Shown here in pieces: positions 8,150-17,133 of a DNA stretch of 64,000 nt (within the stretch, counting starts at the first letter, position 1; each line of letters starts with the position of its first letter). The notes beneath the pieces are model-generated. The model ran no database searches. It was not told the DNA's origin and saw nothing but the letters and a program-made list of their open reading frames with translations. The DNA is taken from contig CAZECN010000007.1 of assembly GCA_964510575.1 (NCBI GenBank), positions 33,230-97,229 on the forward strand. The letters are read 5' to 3'. Source of the DNA: CALKYB01 sp964510575 (GTDB taxonomy: Bacteria; Bdellovibrionota_C; UBA2361; SZUA-149; CALKYB01). The translations under genes and the position numbers were made by a program.

Positions 8150-9117
8150 TGCTTATCCTCCGAACTTAGCTTCAAAAAAACATCTTCCAAGTCTGGCCTG
8201 GAGAGATAAACATCCGCTATCGAAATTCCAGCCATCTGTGCAAGTTCAACCACTCGAGTGAGCTCGCTTCCACTTTTCAAAGAGAGATGAAGCTCTTTTC
8301 GCTCACTACTTGTATATCTCGGGGAATAGTTCGCGAAAGGCTTCAAATCTTTCTCATCTACTGGCTTATCCAGCACTAAGCTTAATTTTTGGTCGCCAAC
8401 TTTTTCGATCAAGTCCTGAGTGGGCTCTATAGTGATCAGCTTGCCATCTTTCATAAAAGCAATTCTGTCACACATTTCTTCTGCTTCATCTAAGTAGTGA
8501 GTAGTCAGAAGCACATTTATGCCAACATTATTAATCTCTCTAACAAAGGACCAAAGTCTGTTTCTAAGCTCCACATCGACACCGGCAGTGGGCTCATCCA
8601 GTATAATTAGCCTCGGCTTATGCAAAAGGGTTTTCGCCAACATAAACCTCCTACGCATTCCGCCAGAAAGCTTAATATATTTTTTCTGAAGATGAGGGCC
8701 TAATTCCATTTGCTCGATAATCAGCTCTCGCCAACTTGGGTCATCCTGAACTCCATAGTAACCAGAATGAATCTTAAGAGCTTGCCCAACGAGAAGATAC
8801 TGCTCAATGACTGGATCCTGGTGCATCACTCCGGTTAGCCGTCTGGTTTTGATATAATCCTTGCGATTATCAAATCCAAAAACAGAAAGGCTACCCGAGT
8901 CAGGCATTAAAACTCCTGCTATCATATTGATAGTGGTACTCTTACCTGCTCCGTTCGGCCCAAGAAGTCCGAGCACTTCACCGGGTTTCATTTCAAAATT
9001 TAAATTGTTTACTACGATGACCGGACCACTTTCGCTAGGAAAGCTTTTACTTACATTGGATATGATAAGAGGAGATTGCTGTAGATTTTCTTCTGGTATC
9101 TGTTGAGATTGGAACAT
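8146..9117 (-). CDS. ABC exporter ATP-binding protein (NodI/DrrA-like)
   Basis: One ABC domain: Walker A GPNGAGKST, signature LSGGMRRRFMLAKTL and Walker B LIILDEPTAGVD, then an H-loop TTHYLDEAEEMCDR. A C-terminal extension of about 70 residues is typical of ABC-2 ATPases. I chose the ATG at 9117; the frame extends to a TTG at 9144 that would overlap nqrM. It lies directly behind the Na+-NQR cluster and may be co-transcribed with it, but a role in respiration is not implied. Confidence 0.88.
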   Translation of the reverse strand: MFQSQQIPEENLQQSPLIISNVSKSFPSESGPVIVVNNLNFEMKPGEVLGLLGPNGAGKSTTINMIAGVLMPDSGSLSVFGFDNRKDYIKTRRLTGVMHQDPVIEQYLLVGQALKIHSGYYGVQDDPSWRELIIEQMELGPHLQKKYIKLSGGMRRRFMLAKTLLHKPRLIILDEPTAGVDVELRNRLWSFVREINNVGINVLLTTHYLDEAEEMCDRIAFMKDGKLITIEPTQDLIEKVGDQKLSLVLDKPVDEKDLKPFANYSPRYTSSERKELHLSLKSGSELTRVVELAQMAGISIADVYLSRPDLEDVFLKLSSEDKQ

Positions 9118-9125
9118 TGAAGGGA

Positions 9126-9332
9126 CTATTTTTCCTCGGCACAACCCTGTTCTACTTGCTCCTCATAGCTAACGCCACAGATACTACAACGTTCTTTTCC
9201 ATCATCGGCTGTAACCAGATTGTTCATTCCCCCACAGCTTCCCTTGATTCGTTTGCCTGCAACAATATAACCAACCGCCATCAATAGAATGAAGGCTGCG
9301 AAAAACACTAAAGTGACAATGAAAGTTTCCAT
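9126..9332 (-). CDS. nqrM: Na+-NQR maturation factor NqrM (DUF539)
   Basis: A single-TM protein of 68 residues from the ATG at 9332: METFIVTLVFFAAF, then a Lys/Arg patch, the hallmark GSCGGM and a second pair of Cys in CSICG. NqrM proteins are needed to build the iron centre between NqrD and NqrE. The frame runs up to a TTG at 9374, but family members begin at the METF position. It follows apbE on the same strand, the usual place for this gene in nqr operons. Confidence 0.9.
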   Translation of the reverse strand: METFIVTLVFFAAFILLMAVGYIVAGKRIKGSCGGMNNLVTADDGKERCSICGVSYEEQVEQGCAEEK

Positions 9333-9395
9333 AACAAACGCCAATAAGGTTAAAGAATCACTAATCTCTAGCAAATAGGACAGAAATGCAAATCC

Positions 9396-10418
9396 CTAGC
9401 CCTCAAGAGCCTTATCGAAGCTCTTGCTAGAAACCGTCTTTAATTCACCCTCTTCACCTACACTTACAAACCTTGCTGAGAGACCTAGCTTTTCTGTTAG
9501 CTGCATACCCTTTTCGGCGCCTAAAACTAGAAGGGCCGTAGCGAATGCATCTGCCCTAGCACAGCTCTTATCCAGAACTGTTACTGAAACGGTATTGTGT
9601 TTTACTGGAAGTCCGTCCTGAGGGTTAATCAAGTGAGAAAAACGCCGACCATCTGAATTAAAATAATTACGGTAGGTTCCAGAAGTAGCAATCGAACGAT
9701 CTTTGATTGGCACAATAATGTCTAACTTATCACTATCTTCAACTGCCTGCTCAACAGCGATTCGCCAAGGATCACCTGAACGATTAAGGCCTGAGGCTCG
9801 AACTTCGCCGCCAATTTCGACCATAAAGTTTCTTATTCCCGATTGCAATAAAACCTCAGCGGCTCGGTCGCTTCCATAGCCCTTTGCTATAGCACTTAAA
9901 TCGAGCACTAGCTCTCGGTTGATCTTCCTCAGAGCTGGTGGGTTCTCCCGGTTTTCAACTCCGTTAAAACCTGTTCTTATTAACGCTTCTTTTACCTGTT
10001 CCTCTTTAGGTTGGGTGCTCACCATACCCTGAGAACCAAAGCCCCATAACTCAACAAGGGGAAGCACTGTGGGATCGAAAGCACCGTCCGTAAGCTCGGC
10101 GACTTCCTTAGCTAAGGAAATCACTTGCTGGGTTTCATTAGAAACGGAGAACCAGTCGTTATGCCTTAATTCATTGAATCTACTAAGCTCAGACTCCGGC
10201 TTGTAGGTAGACATCAAACCATCAATTTTTTCTATCTCAGCTTTTAACTTGGACTCAAGTTCTGAATATTCAAGATCACCCTCTTCAAGCCACTTCACAG
10301 AATAGCTAGTGCCCATTGCTGAGCCGCTGACTCTTCTCTCTTTTGTTCCAGGAAAAAAATATAAAAAAAGCAGGGTTAGTCCAATAATAACCAACCCTGC
10401 TTTAATTCGCTGATTCAT
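9396..10418 (-). CDS. apbE: FMN transferase ApbE (flavinylates NqrB/NqrC)
   Basis: A 340-residue ApbE-family FAD:protein FMN transferase with an N-terminal membrane anchor (residues 6-22) and no lipobox Cys. Family blocks are visible: GSAMGTSYSVKW, DLSAIAKGYGSDRAAEVL, VEIGGEVRASG and a late Thr/Asp metal-binding region (ARADAFATALLVLG). ApbE attaches FMN to Thr in the DxxSGAT motifs of NqrB and NqrC. It sits 12 bases after nqrF, so its targets are in the same operon. Confidence 0.95.
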   Translation of the reverse strand: MNQRIKAGLVIIGLTLLFLYFFPGTKERRVSGSAMGTSYSVKWLEEGDLEYSELESKLKAEIEKIDGLMSTYKPESELSRFNELRHNDWFSVSNETQQVISLAKEVAELTDGAFDPTVLPLVELWGFGSQGMVSTQPKEEQVKEALIRTGFNGVENRENPPALRKINRELVLDLSAIAKGYGSDRAAEVLLQSGIRNFMVEIGGEVRASGLNRSGDPWRIAVEQAVEDSDKLDIIVPIKDRSIATSGTYRNYFNSDGRRFSHLINPQDGLPVKHNTVSVTVLDKSCARADAFATALLVLGAEKGMQLTEKLGLSARFVSVGEEGELKTVSSKSFDKALEG

Positions 10419-10430
10419 GATTAGAGCTTA

Positions 10431-11645
10431 CTAGCCGCCGAAATCATCAAAAGCGATATTCTCTGGCTCAACACCCATATCATCAAGCAGCTTAAAAACT
10501 GCTTGGTTCATCAATGGTGGTCCACAAAGATAATACTCGCAATCCTCTGGGGCCGGGTGATTCTTCAAATAGTTCTCAAAAAGAACATTATGGATAAATC
10601 CAGTAGGTCCTTCCCAGTTATCTTCATCCAGAGGGTCAGATAAGGCTAAGTGCCAATTGAAATTAGGGTTAGCAGCCTGCATGTCATCGAACTCTTCCAC
10701 ATAGAAAGCTTCACGTAAGCTTCTCGCTCCATACCAAAATGATACTTTACGATCCGTCTTAATTCTTTTGAACTGATCGTATAGGTGAGACCTCATCGGT
10801 GCCATTCCAGCTCCACCACCAATGAAGATCATTTCATTATCAGTCTCTTTTGCGTAGAACTCTCCGTAAGGGCCGGAGATCACCACATCATCCCCTGGCT
10901 TTAAGTTAAAGATATAGGAAGACATTATCCCCGGAGGGTGCTGAGTTCTGGGAGGTGGAGTTGCTACCCGAACATTAAGCATGATCAAGCCTTTCTCTTC
11001 AGGATAGTTAGCCATTGAGTATGCTCTAATAACATCTTCCTTAACTACAGACTTAATATCCCAAAGCTTAAACTTATCCCAATCAGCCCGGTATTGGTCT
11101 TCAATATCGAAGTCACTATAGGTAAGCTCATGGGGTGGACACTCAATCTGAATATATCCACCCGCTCTGAAATCAACATGTTCACCTGTAGGAAGCTCAA
11201 GCACTAGCTCCTTAATAAAGGTAGCTACGTTATCGTTAGAACGTACTTTACAATTCCACTTTTTAACTCCGAAAACTTCTTCTGGAACCCTAACCTTCAT
11301 GTCTTGCTTAACCACTACCTGGCAAGATAGACGACAGCCTTCTTTAGCCTCTCCACGAGATACGTGACCTTTTTCAGTTGGAAGAATATCCCCTCCCCCT
11401 TCAAGCACATCTACCTTGCACTGAGCACAAGTTCCACCACCACCGCAGGCTGAAGAAATAAAAATTTTCTCGTCAGCAAGTGCAGAAAGAAGCTTTCCTC
11501 CGGCAGGCACCGATATAGTCTTCTCGTCATTGATCGTAATGTTTACGTTTCCAGCAGCAACCAGCTTACAACGCGCAGCCATAATTATACTGACTAGGGT
11601 CAGAACAATTAAAGTGAAAACGATTACACCAATTAAAATTTCCAT
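10431..11645 (-). CDS. nqrF: Na+-NQR subunit F, NADH dehydrogenase
   Basis: The electron entry subunit. A membrane anchor covers residues 2-22, then comes a plant-type [2Fe-2S] ferredoxin domain with ligands in SSACGGGGTCAQC and a later SCQ. An FAD/NADH reductase domain follows with RAYSMANYP (flavin binding), GGAGMAPMRSHL and the C-terminal YYLCGPPLMNQAV. It oxidises NADH and passes electrons to the covalent flavins. The length of 404 residues is normal. Confidence 0.97.
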   Translation of the reverse strand: MEILIGVIVFTLIVLTLVSIIMAARCKLVAAGNVNITINDEKTISVPAGGKLLSALADEKIFISSACGGGGTCAQCKVDVLEGGGDILPTEKGHVSRGEAKEGCRLSCQVVVKQDMKVRVPEEVFGVKKWNCKVRSNDNVATFIKELVLELPTGEHVDFRAGGYIQIECPPHELTYSDFDIEDQYRADWDKFKLWDIKSVVKEDVIRAYSMANYPEEKGLIMLNVRVATPPPRTQHPPGIMSSYIFNLKPGDDVVISGPYGEFYAKETDNEMIFIGGGAGMAPMRSHLYDQFKRIKTDRKVSFWYGARSLREAFYVEEFDDMQAANPNFNWHLALSDPLDEDNWEGPTGFIHNVLFENYLKNHPAPEDCEYYLCGPPLMNQAVFKLLDDMGVEPENIAFDDFGG

Positions 11646-11690
11646 TTTCTCTTATTCCTTAATCTCTACGCCCTTCTAACGTGGAGGACA

Positions 11691-12302
11691 CTAGAGTTGA
11701 ATTCCTGAAAAAGACATAAAAGCCATCGACATAAGGCCAACAATAATAAAGGTAATTCCAAGCCCCTTAAGACCATCTGGAATATCACTGTATTTTAGCT
11801 TCTCTCTGATTCCAGCTAGGGCCATGATCGCGAGTGCCCATCCCAGTCCGGAACCAAAACCAAAGACGATACTCTCTGGCAGGTCATAGTCACGGTCAAC
11901 CATGAACAAAGAGCCACCAAGAATCGCACAGTTCACTGTAATCAGCGGTAAGAAAATTCCGAGAGCATTGTACAAAGCTGGCACAAACTTATCTAAGGTC
12001 ATCTCTAGAATCTGAACCATCGCAGCAATCACTCCGATATAGGAAATCAGCCCGAGAAAAGATAAATCAGTATCTGGCATTCCAGCCCAAGCCAGTGCTC
12101 CCTCCTTTAGAATATAATTGTAAATCAGGTTATTAACCGGAATTGTAATTGTCTGAACAACAATTACAGCAATTCCTAAACCTGTGGCTGTTTCAACACT
12201 TTTTGAAACGGCCAAAAAAGTACACATGCCAAGAAAGAAGGCTAGTGCTAGGTTCTCAACAAATACAGCTTTAATAAAAAGACTGAGGTATTCTTCAAAC
12301 AT
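11691..12302 (-). CDS. nqrE: Na+-NQR subunit E
   Basis: An integral membrane subunit of 203 residues with about six helices. ENLALAFFLGMCTFLAVSKSVETA and LGGSLFMVDRDYDLPES fit the NqrE/RnfA family, where Cys residues in symmetry-related helices of NqrD and NqrE hold the membrane iron centre (here Cys27 in GMCTF, and Cys in VNCAILGG). It follows nqrD by 5 bases. Confidence 0.96.
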   Translation of the reverse strand: MFEEYLSLFIKAVFVENLALAFFLGMCTFLAVSKSVETATGLGIAVIVVQTITIPVNNLIYNYILKEGALAWAGMPDTDLSFLGLISYIGVIAAMVQILEMTLDKFVPALYNALGIFLPLITVNCAILGGSLFMVDRDYDLPESIVFGFGSGLGWALAIMALAGIREKLKYSDIPDGLKGLGITFIIVGLMSMAFMSFSGIQL

Positions 12303-12307
12303 TTCTC

Positions 12308-12928
12308 TTAACCCTCGTGCTCTACTTGATCGGTCTTATAGCTTCTAAGCACCCAGATGAATATTCCGATAATAAAGAATGCACTTGGAGCTAAAAGCAT
12401 CATTCCATTTGGTTGATACCAGCCTCCTTCCGCAACAGACGGAAGAACTGCTTTTCCAAAAAGAGTTCCGGAACCAAACATTTCTCTAAATGCTCCAACC
12501 ACAATCAGAATCAAACTATAGCCAAGACCGTTTCCGATTCCATCCAAGAAGCTTAGGAAAACATTATTCTTCATGGCGAAAGCTTCAGCCCGACCCATAA
12601 CAATACAGTTAGTGATAATCAGCCCAACAAAAACAGATAGCTGTTTACTAATCCCGTAAGCATAAGCCTTGAGAACTTGGTCGACTACGATCACCAGAGA
12701 AGCAATAATAGTCATTTGGACGATAATTCTAATACTGGAAGGGATGTGATTTCGAATCAAACTTACTGCCGCATTAGAGCAAGCTAACACTGCTATTACC
12801 GCTGCGCACATAACAAGCACGGTATCCATCTTGGTGGTAACAGCAAGAGCGGAACAAATCCCTAACACCTGAAGGGCGATAGGATTATCATCAAGCAGTG
12901 GTCCAAATAATACTTCTTTAACTTTCAT
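12308..12928 (-). CDS. nqrD: Na+-NQR subunit D
   Basis: An integral membrane subunit of 206 residues, partner of NqrE. DDNPIALQVLGICSALAVTT and IITNCIVMGRAEAFAMKNN are typical NqrD/RnfE blocks and include the conserved Cys in LGICS and in TNCIV. Unlike the other subunit genes, which are nearly contiguous, nqrD is separated from nqrC by 229 bases containing a terminator-like hairpin. Confidence 0.96.
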   Translation of the reverse strand: MKVKEVLFGPLLDDNPIALQVLGICSALAVTTKMDTVLVMCAAVIAVLACSNAAVSLIRNHIPSSIRIIVQMTIIASLVIVVDQVLKAYAYGISKQLSVFVGLIITNCIVMGRAEAFAMKNNVFLSFLDGIGNGLGYSLILIVVGAFREMFGSGTLFGKAVLPSVAEGGWYQPNGMMLLAPSAFFIIGIFIWVLRSYKTDQVEHEG

Positions 12929-12984
12929 AACTATTCACTAAAATCTCAGTTAGTAAAAAATCTTAATTCAACCAAGCAATTTAC

Positions 12985-13012
12985 AAAAAAGCCCCTGCTG
13001 CGTTTGAGCAGG
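12985..13012 (-). terminator. Terminator/attenuator-like hairpin between nqrC and nqrD
   Basis: On the minus strand CCTGCT pairs with AGCAGG (plus-strand 12994-12999 and 13007-13012) across a 7-base loop, followed closely by GGGGC and TTTTTT (12990-12985). A second CCTGC just upstream (complement of 13018-13022) could compete for the same GCAGG. The position inside an operon suggests partial termination or attenuation. Confidence 0.5.
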
Positions 13013-13157
13013 CACGCTGCAGGCGAGGACAAGTAACAATTCACATAACTCCACAAATACGACTAGCATTTGGCCACCCGACCCTAAAAAATAAAAGTTC
13101 TATACCTCGATTAAACTTTAACTGTTTAGCTCTGGTGAATTGATACATAGCCATGGC

Positions 13158-13925
13158 CTAAAATCCTGTCAGCTTTCTATTTTCAATAAACTTTCCGTAT
13201 GCATCATCGCTCAACCAGTACTGAAGCATATTTCCCACACCTCTGGCTGTGATAGTTGCGCCTGATAAACCATCGACTTTATAGACAGCATCAGCTTTGG
13301 AAGTATCAACTTTCCCCTTAATAACGTTAATTCTGGGTCTACCGTCGTCTCCGTATATTTTCTTTCCATCCCAGAGAGCCTTCCACTTAGGATTATCCAC
13401 TTCACCACCTAACCCGGGAGTCTCAGCATGCTCATAAAAACTGAGCGCCTTAATTGTGTTGAAGTCTACGTCGACAGCAAGAAAGCCATAGAGAGTAGAC
13501 CAAAGGCCTTTACCATGAACTGGCAGGATAAATCTCTCTACATTTCCACCGCTCTTAACCAAATAGACGGGAGCGAGATTAGCTCTCCTTCCGATTCCAG
13601 CTACATCAGCCTCTATAGCTTTACTACTGGACGGGTCTTTAGCTGCCTTCCTTTGATCATAGTCCGAAGCGACAATGGAGCTGTCGTATTCTCCAGTAGA
13701 CAGATTGACCAACCGAGCTTCAATGTTGTCAGAAAAAAGCTTCTCAATATCTCCACCCTCTTCGAACAACCCTGCCGCGGAAAGAATGTTCTGTTTCTTA
13801 TCAAGAAGTTTATTTCGCTCCTGATCAGCTCGCAAACTAATCGCTGAGCTTGAAACAATTACCGAGCAGATAATGCAAAGCAAGGTCGCTACTAGGAATG
13901 TTTTACTTACTGAATCGTTAGACAT
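13158..13925 (-). CDS. nqrC: Na+-NQR subunit C
   Basis: A 255-residue subunit with one N-terminal TM helix (about 8-27) and a periplasmic flavoprotein domain. The FMN attachment motif DGLSGATITARGV is intact, with the acceptor Thr in SGAT. The ETPGLGGE block is typical of the family. It overlaps nqrB by 8 bases. ApbE, encoded downstream, is expected to load the flavin. Confidence 0.96.
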   Translation of the reverse strand: MSNDSVSKTFLVATLLCIICSVIVSSSAISLRADQERNKLLDKKQNILSAAGLFEEGGDIEKLFSDNIEARLVNLSTGEYDSSIVASDYDQRKAAKDPSSSKAIEADVAGIGRRANLAPVYLVKSGGNVERFILPVHGKGLWSTLYGFLAVDVDFNTIKALSFYEHAETPGLGGEVDNPKWKALWDGKKIYGDDGRPRINVIKGKVDTSKADAVYKVDGLSGATITARGVGNMLQYWLSDDAYGKFIENRKLTGF

Positions 13926-15138
13926 AGCTTAACTGAGCTCTCGCCTCTCTTCTTTTAATATTCGACCTGACAACATAGTAATCAATTAGTGGCGCAAAAA
14001 CGTTACCAAACAGAATCGCCAACATAATACCCTCTGGAAAGGCTGGGTTAATGACTCGAATCAAAATCGCCATAAAACCAATCAGCAGCCCGTAATAGTA
14101 TTTACCCTTATTGGTAAAAGCAGCTGAAACAGGGTCTGTAGCCATGAAAACGATACCGAAGGACAATCCACCAACTATGAAATGCCAAATAGGGGGCATT
14201 CCAAACATCGGATTGGTGTCACTACCGATTGCATAAAGAAGGCTAGCTGTAAGGAAAGCCCCTATGGTGGTACTAAGCATTATTCTCCAGGAACCAACAC
14301 CACTGGCTATAAGAACCCCTGCACCTATCAAACAAGCTAAGGTTGAGGTCTCACCCATTGAACCTTGGATAGTTCCAAAAAAGCAGCTCAAGAAGTCATA
14401 GTTTTGATAGACTGCGGTCATTCCATCCGCAGCAGCCATTCCAAGTGCGGATGCTCCACTAAAGCCATCAACCGCTGTCCACACGGTGTCGCCAGAAATT
14501 TCGGCCGGATAGGCAAAATAAAGAAAGGCCCTAGCTGTCAAAGCAGGGTTTAGAAAGTTCTTACCTGTTCCACCAAAAACCTCCTTGGCAAAAACAACAC
14601 CAAAAATTATTCCAACAGCTACCTGCCAAAGAGGAATAGTTGGCGGCAATGTCAGCGGATAGAGCATTCCCGTGACCAGGAATCCTTCGTTGATCTCATG
14701 TTTTCTAACGCAGGAAAAAATTGCCTCAGTCAAACCACCGGCAATATTAGCAACCAGAAAAACTGGAATAAAATACAAAGCCCCGTGTACACCATTTGCG
14801 AGAATGTTTGATGGGTCGTAACCGATACCAAGCCATTCTATAACTACTGCTCTCCAGCCTGTAGTCTCAGTTAAACCCAAATCGGCCATCGCTAGGTTTG
14901 CCTGATAGCCGGTGTTAAAAAGGGCAAATAGAATGCAAGGTCCTAGAGCAAAAACTACCGTAATCATCATTCGCTTCAGGTCGAGACCATCACGAACATG
15001 AGAAGCGCCACTTGTAACTTCACCAGGAGTATACAAAAAAGTATCGATCGCTTCGTAAAGGGGGTAAAGTAGTTCTAACTTACCGCCCTTGTGAAACTGA
15101 GGCTCGATATTGTCAAGCAATCCGCGAAGAGCTTTCAT
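13918..15138 (-). CDS. nqrB: Na+-NQR subunit B (flavin acceptor is Ser, not Thr)
   Basis: The main membrane subunit, 406 residues with about ten helices; it binds FMN covalently, holds riboflavin and forms the sodium path. Family blocks include FLYFAYPAEISGDTVW and KEVFGGTGKNFLNPALTARAF. The flavinylation site, normally DGFSGAT, reads DGFSGAS here, with codon TCC, so a Ser stands where Thr normally receives FMN. Ser could still carry the phosphoester; this is not shown by sequence. It lies 5 bases after nqrA. Confidence 0.96.
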   Translation of the reverse strand: MKALRGLLDNIEPQFHKGGKLELLYPLYEAIDTFLYTPGEVTSGASHVRDGLDLKRMMITVVFALGPCILFALFNTGYQANLAMADLGLTETTGWRAVVIEWLGIGYDPSNILANGVHGALYFIPVFLVANIAGGLTEAIFSCVRKHEINEGFLVTGMLYPLTLPPTIPLWQVAVGIIFGVVFAKEVFGGTGKNFLNPALTARAFLYFAYPAEISGDTVWTAVDGFSGASALGMAAADGMTAVYQNYDFLSCFFGTIQGSMGETSTLACLIGAGVLIASGVGSWRIMLSTTIGAFLTASLLYAIGSDTNPMFGMPPIWHFIVGGLSFGIVFMATDPVSAAFTNKGKYYYGLLIGFMAILIRVINPAFPEGIMLAILFGNVFAPLIDYYVVRSNIKRREARAQLSYV

Positions 15139-15143
15139 TCCAA

Positions 15144-16505
15144 CTATCCTTCTTTTTCAATTGTTGTAAGCATGTTCCTCAAGAGCGGACCGTATTCCGT
15201 CTTGCCAGGACAAACAAAAGTACATAGTCCTAAATCTTCCTCATCCAACTCCAGCACCCCGAGCTTGACCGCAGTCTCAAGATCTTGCGAAACCAAAGAT
15301 CGAAGCAAGTAAGTTGGTATGATGTCCAGTGGAACGACATCTTCGTACATTCCTATTGGAACCATGGCACGCTTACTGCCATGAGTAGCAGAACTTAAAG
15401 GAAATTTTCGCCCAGGAAACATTGTTGAAGCATAAACTTTTCTAGTCGAGAATTTCTCAAATCCTGGCATCTGCCATCCTAGAAGCTCGCGTTTGTCATC
15501 TTCTTCGATAACGGAAATCTGATTGTGATACCGCCCTAGGAAATTTACTGGAAACTTGCTTGCATTATGACCAGAAAGTAGCGGACCTGAGATTACCCTA
15601 ACTGCACCATCTTCAAGCTCATCACGAATCAAATCATCAATACAGGCTCCAAGTCTGGCCTTTATCAAGCGAGGATTTTTAACCTTAGGGCCAGCCAAAG
15701 CCACCACCCGTTCAGTCCATAGTTCTCCCGTGAGTAGTAGCTTTCCAATGGCGATTACATCCTGATAACCAACATGCCAAACCGTCTTATTCTCGTTGAC
15801 CGGATCAACCAAGTGAATATGAGTTCCAACGAGTCCTGCAGGATGTGGCCCCTTGAATTCGTGACACTTAACTCTGTCAGTTGCTGGAACTTGAACCCCA
15901 GACCCAGGCGCCCTACCAACAAAAACTTTCCCCTTAGTAAGAGAACCTAGAGCTTTAAGACCATTCTCAAAATCAGTCGCATGCTCATTAATTACCCAAT
16001 AAGGATCAGGTGAAAGAGCATTCGTGTCCATTGCGCTAACGAAAATGGAACTAGGCCTAGAATCAATAGCGGGCACCCGGCTGAATGGCCGAGTTCTAAT
16101 TGCAGTCCAAAGACCGGACTTAACCAAAATTTCTCTAATCTTGTCTTCTTTGCCAGACTCGAGCTCGCCGGAACTAACCGTTGGAAACTTTTCTGCCGAG
16201 CGGGAACCACAGCTAATAACGATCGATTTGAAAGCTCTTTTCTCACCACGATTTATCGACTGAACTTTTCCTGCGGCTGGTGATGTAAAAATAACGCCCG
16301 GGTTTTTCTTGTCTTCGAAAAGAGGCTGGCCAATCTGAACACTGTCCCCTTCTTTAACTAGCATGGTAGGCTTCATACCTACATAATCATCCCCTAACAG
16401 AGCTACTGTAGAAGCATCTCTTGCTGGTTGGATTTTCTGGTTAGGCTCACCGGTAATTGGCAAGTTTAGACCCTTTCTCAGTTTGTGCCTCTTGAATTCA
16501 CTCAT
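15144..16505 (-). CDS. nqrA: Na+-NQR subunit A
   Basis: The cytoplasmic subunit of the complex, 453 residues. The N-terminus (KLRKGLNLPITGEPNQ) and GDDYVGMKPTMLVKEGDSVQIGQPLF form the biotinyl-lipoyl-like barrel common to NqrA and RnfC. The C-terminal region (CTFVCPGKTEYGPLLRNML) is typical of NqrA. It is the first gene of the operon; the promoter must lie in the repeat-rich region to its right, shared with the divergent yajQ. Confidence 0.96.
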   Translation of the reverse strand: MSEFKRHKLRKGLNLPITGEPNQKIQPARDASTVALLGDDYVGMKPTMLVKEGDSVQIGQPLFEDKKNPGVIFTSPAAGKVQSINRGEKRAFKSIVISCGSRSAEKFPTVSSGELESGKEDKIREILVKSGLWTAIRTRPFSRVPAIDSRPSSIFVSAMDTNALSPDPYWVINEHATDFENGLKALGSLTKGKVFVGRAPGSGVQVPATDRVKCHEFKGPHPAGLVGTHIHLVDPVNENKTVWHVGYQDVIAIGKLLLTGELWTERVVALAGPKVKNPRLIKARLGACIDDLIRDELEDGAVRVISGPLLSGHNASKFPVNFLGRYHNQISVIEEDDKRELLGWQMPGFEKFSTRKVYASTMFPGRKFPLSSATHGSKRAMVPIGMYEDVVPLDIIPTYLLRSLVSQDLETAVKLGVLELDEEDLGLCTFVCPGKTEYGPLLRNMLTTIEKEG

Positions 16506-16562
16506 TCTCTAGTCCAGTTTTAACGACAAAAGTCGGTGCCTTTGTGTGATTTTTGGTCCTCG

Positions 16563-16660
16563 TATACTGAAACCGTTTTACGGAATTGACCAGTAAATTA
16601 ACCTCACTAGGGTTTAAGTATACACTTTGTGTCAGCAAAGCCGTTAGACAGATATACCCC
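16563..16660 (+). repeat. Dispersed intergenic hairpin repeat, copy 2 (diverged)
   Basis: TATACTGAAACC (16563-16574) and GGTTTAAGTATA (16611-16622) pair over 12 positions with one mismatch around a 36-base loop. A tail follows with TTTGTGTCAG and then TATACCCC (16653-16660). Arms, loop length and tail order match the copies at 717-805 and 27729-27830, but the CGTGTTTGGC loop block is not recognisable. Confidence 0.55.
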
Positions 16661-16774
16661 AAGAAAACTTGTCTTAAAGCGTGGCCTCGCAAGAAAATCA
16701 TAAGACAGAGGGGAAATATCCTTCTTCTTAACCCTTTTCTTGCCATGAGCTGCGCTCTTGAAAGCCATATTTCA

Positions 16775-16823
16775 GGTTTCAGTATCTTGTCTTTTGGCAG
16801 TGCTTTCGCACTGCATATACCCC
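16775..16823 (+). repeat. Dispersed intergenic hairpin repeat, copy 3 (right half)
   Basis: GGTTTCAGTA (16775-16784), TTGTC, GGCAGTGC (16796-16803) and TATACCCC appear in the same order as in the other copies. GCAGTGC (16797-16803) pairs perfectly with GCACTGC (16808-16814). The left arm is not found at the expected distance, so this copy is partial. Confidence 0.6.
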
Positions 16824-17133
16824 GTTACAGCGGTTATAAAAAAATAAAAAGTCGTAATTTGCGGGGTATATACGGGATTTCACACCTGTATACAATACAA
16901 TCGTAAGCAATCTCGAAACTAAAATTTACTTGAAGTTTTCAGGAGTTAGTTCAAGGAAGTATTGGCTGTATACCCGAGCGTCTTAGTGCCCGAATAGACT
17001 AGGACATGTGGAAAACATATTAACCTTTTATTACTAATTTAGTCTTATTTCCTCGCCCTGGATCTGATTCAAATATCTGCTATTTCTAGAACAACAAATT
17101 TTCTTTGGAACCCGTTTTTAAGGAGTCTTGAAA

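Larger units (their letters stand above)
16506..17133. other. Gene-free divergent region between nqrA and yajQ
   Basis: About 630 bases without a convincing gene; short open frames here have no family features. It must hold promoters for both nqrA and yajQ. Besides two copies of the dispersed repeat it contains a perfect 10-bp inverted repeat, ATATACCCCG (16815-16824) with CGGGGTATAT (16862-16871), 37 bases apart. I see no sure promoter hexamers. Confidence 0.6.

Noticed and set aside
9333..9374. Longer NqrM start at TTG 9374
   Set aside because: No ribosome site, and family members begin at the METF position.
16586..16906. 106-codon open frame in the nqrA/yajQ gap
   Set aside because: It crosses the intergenic repeats, has no ribosome site and its product has no protein-like pattern.
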